DNA from: Sphingomonas lacunae
Lineage (GTDB): Bacteria; Pseudomonadota; Alphaproteobacteria; Sphingomonadales; Sphingomonadaceae
NCBI RefSeq assembly: GCF_012979535.1
Contig: NZ_CP053015.1
Span: forward strand, 2,232,001-2,296,000
Direction of reading: 5' to 3'
Length of the DNA: 64,000 nt
Below, piece by piece: positions 63,918 through 64,000 of this stretch. The translations under genes and the position numbers were made by a program. How positions within the stretch are numbered: position 1 is the stretch's first letter; each line of letters starts with the position of its first letter. Below the pieces are notes generated by a model. It was not told the origin of the DNA. It made no database searches and worked only from the letters and a program-made list of their open reading frames with translations.

Positions 63918-64000
63918 GCCAGTGGTTTGACCTCGGCATGACCGACCGGTTCATCTCATGGGGGATGTCGCAGGATTGGGCGTTCTTCACGGCCTCGATC
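63914..64000 (+). CDS. nuoH: NADH-quinone oxidoreductase subunit H (partial, 3' end outside window)
   Basis: The ATG overlaps the nuoG stop as ATGA. The visible 29 residues (SQWFDLGMTDRFISWGMSQD and WAFFTASI) fit the N-terminus of alphaproteobacterial NuoH, the membrane subunit at the quinone site. The assignment leans on operon order, since only the first turns before the first membrane helix are present. Confidence 0.8.
   Translation, partial: MSQWFDLGMTDRFISWGMSQDWAFFTASI

Overview
The window is about 64 kb of GC-rich, gene-dense chromosome from an alphaproteobacterium, most likely a member of the Sphingomonadaceae. This is inferred from a GcrA cell-cycle regulator, an alphaproteobacterial-type 6S RNA between zapA and the 5-FTHF cyclo-ligase gene, MetZ, a TonB-receptor/flavin-halogenase pair, and the gap-pgk-aldolase-thiE-efp-suhB gene order. 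Many genes overlap by 4 bp (ATGA) or share TGATG junctions. No transposase, integrase, phage gene or CRISPR array was seen.

Layout. 1-13.5 kb is housekeeping: the end of an F0 b-type subunit gene, uvrC, recO, an amino-acid block (leuB, threonine/serine dehydratase, metZ), apaG, a GcvA/AmpR-like LysR regulator facing a beta-lactamase-fold hydrolase, parE, a PaaI-type thioesterase, gcrA, an orphan ABC-2 permease and hspQ. 13.7-30.9 kb is a sugar locus bounded by tRNA-Ser(CGA) and tRNA-Pro(CGG). It holds a LacI-family regulator, a GPH-type transporter, GH36 alpha-galactosidase, galT, galK, a TonB-dependent receptor, a flavin-dependent halogenase homologue, a TPR/2OG-Fe(II)-oxygenase-like protein, a MipA/OmpV porin-like protein, galE, a GH68 enzyme and a ROK fructokinase. 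Read together this is a complete inferred route for raffinose-family oligosaccharides: outer-membrane uptake, whole-sugar import, galactose release to the Leloir pathway, then sucrose cleavage and fructose phosphorylation. Palindromic LacI-like sites lie before the transporter, the receptor and the galE/GH68 divergent promoter.

31-36.3 kb holds a short RadC/JAB protein, thyA and a branched-chain 2-oxoacid dehydrogenase operon (E1alpha, E1beta, E2; no E3). 36.6-44.4 kb is an unusual four-gene minus-strand operon of secreted DUF11/SdrD-B-type proteins, ending in a 1699-residue protein with a predicted outer-membrane beta-barrel. 44.7-47.7 kb holds an AI-2E family transporter, tRNA-Asp, a DUF2842-like membrane protein, 5-FTHF cyclo-ligase, 6S RNA, zapA and a small coiled-coil partner gene.

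47.9-55.6 kb is central carbon metabolism (tkt, gap, pgk, class I aldolase), then thiE, efp and suhB. 55.7-64 kb is the complex I operon nuoABCDEFGH, cut by the window end, with three non-Nuo genes inserted: a 60-aa membrane protein, an NTF2-like protein and a secreted protein with an internal duplication. The parts most likely to hold undescribed biology are the halogenase/oxygenase pair in the sugar locus and the DUF11/barrel operon.
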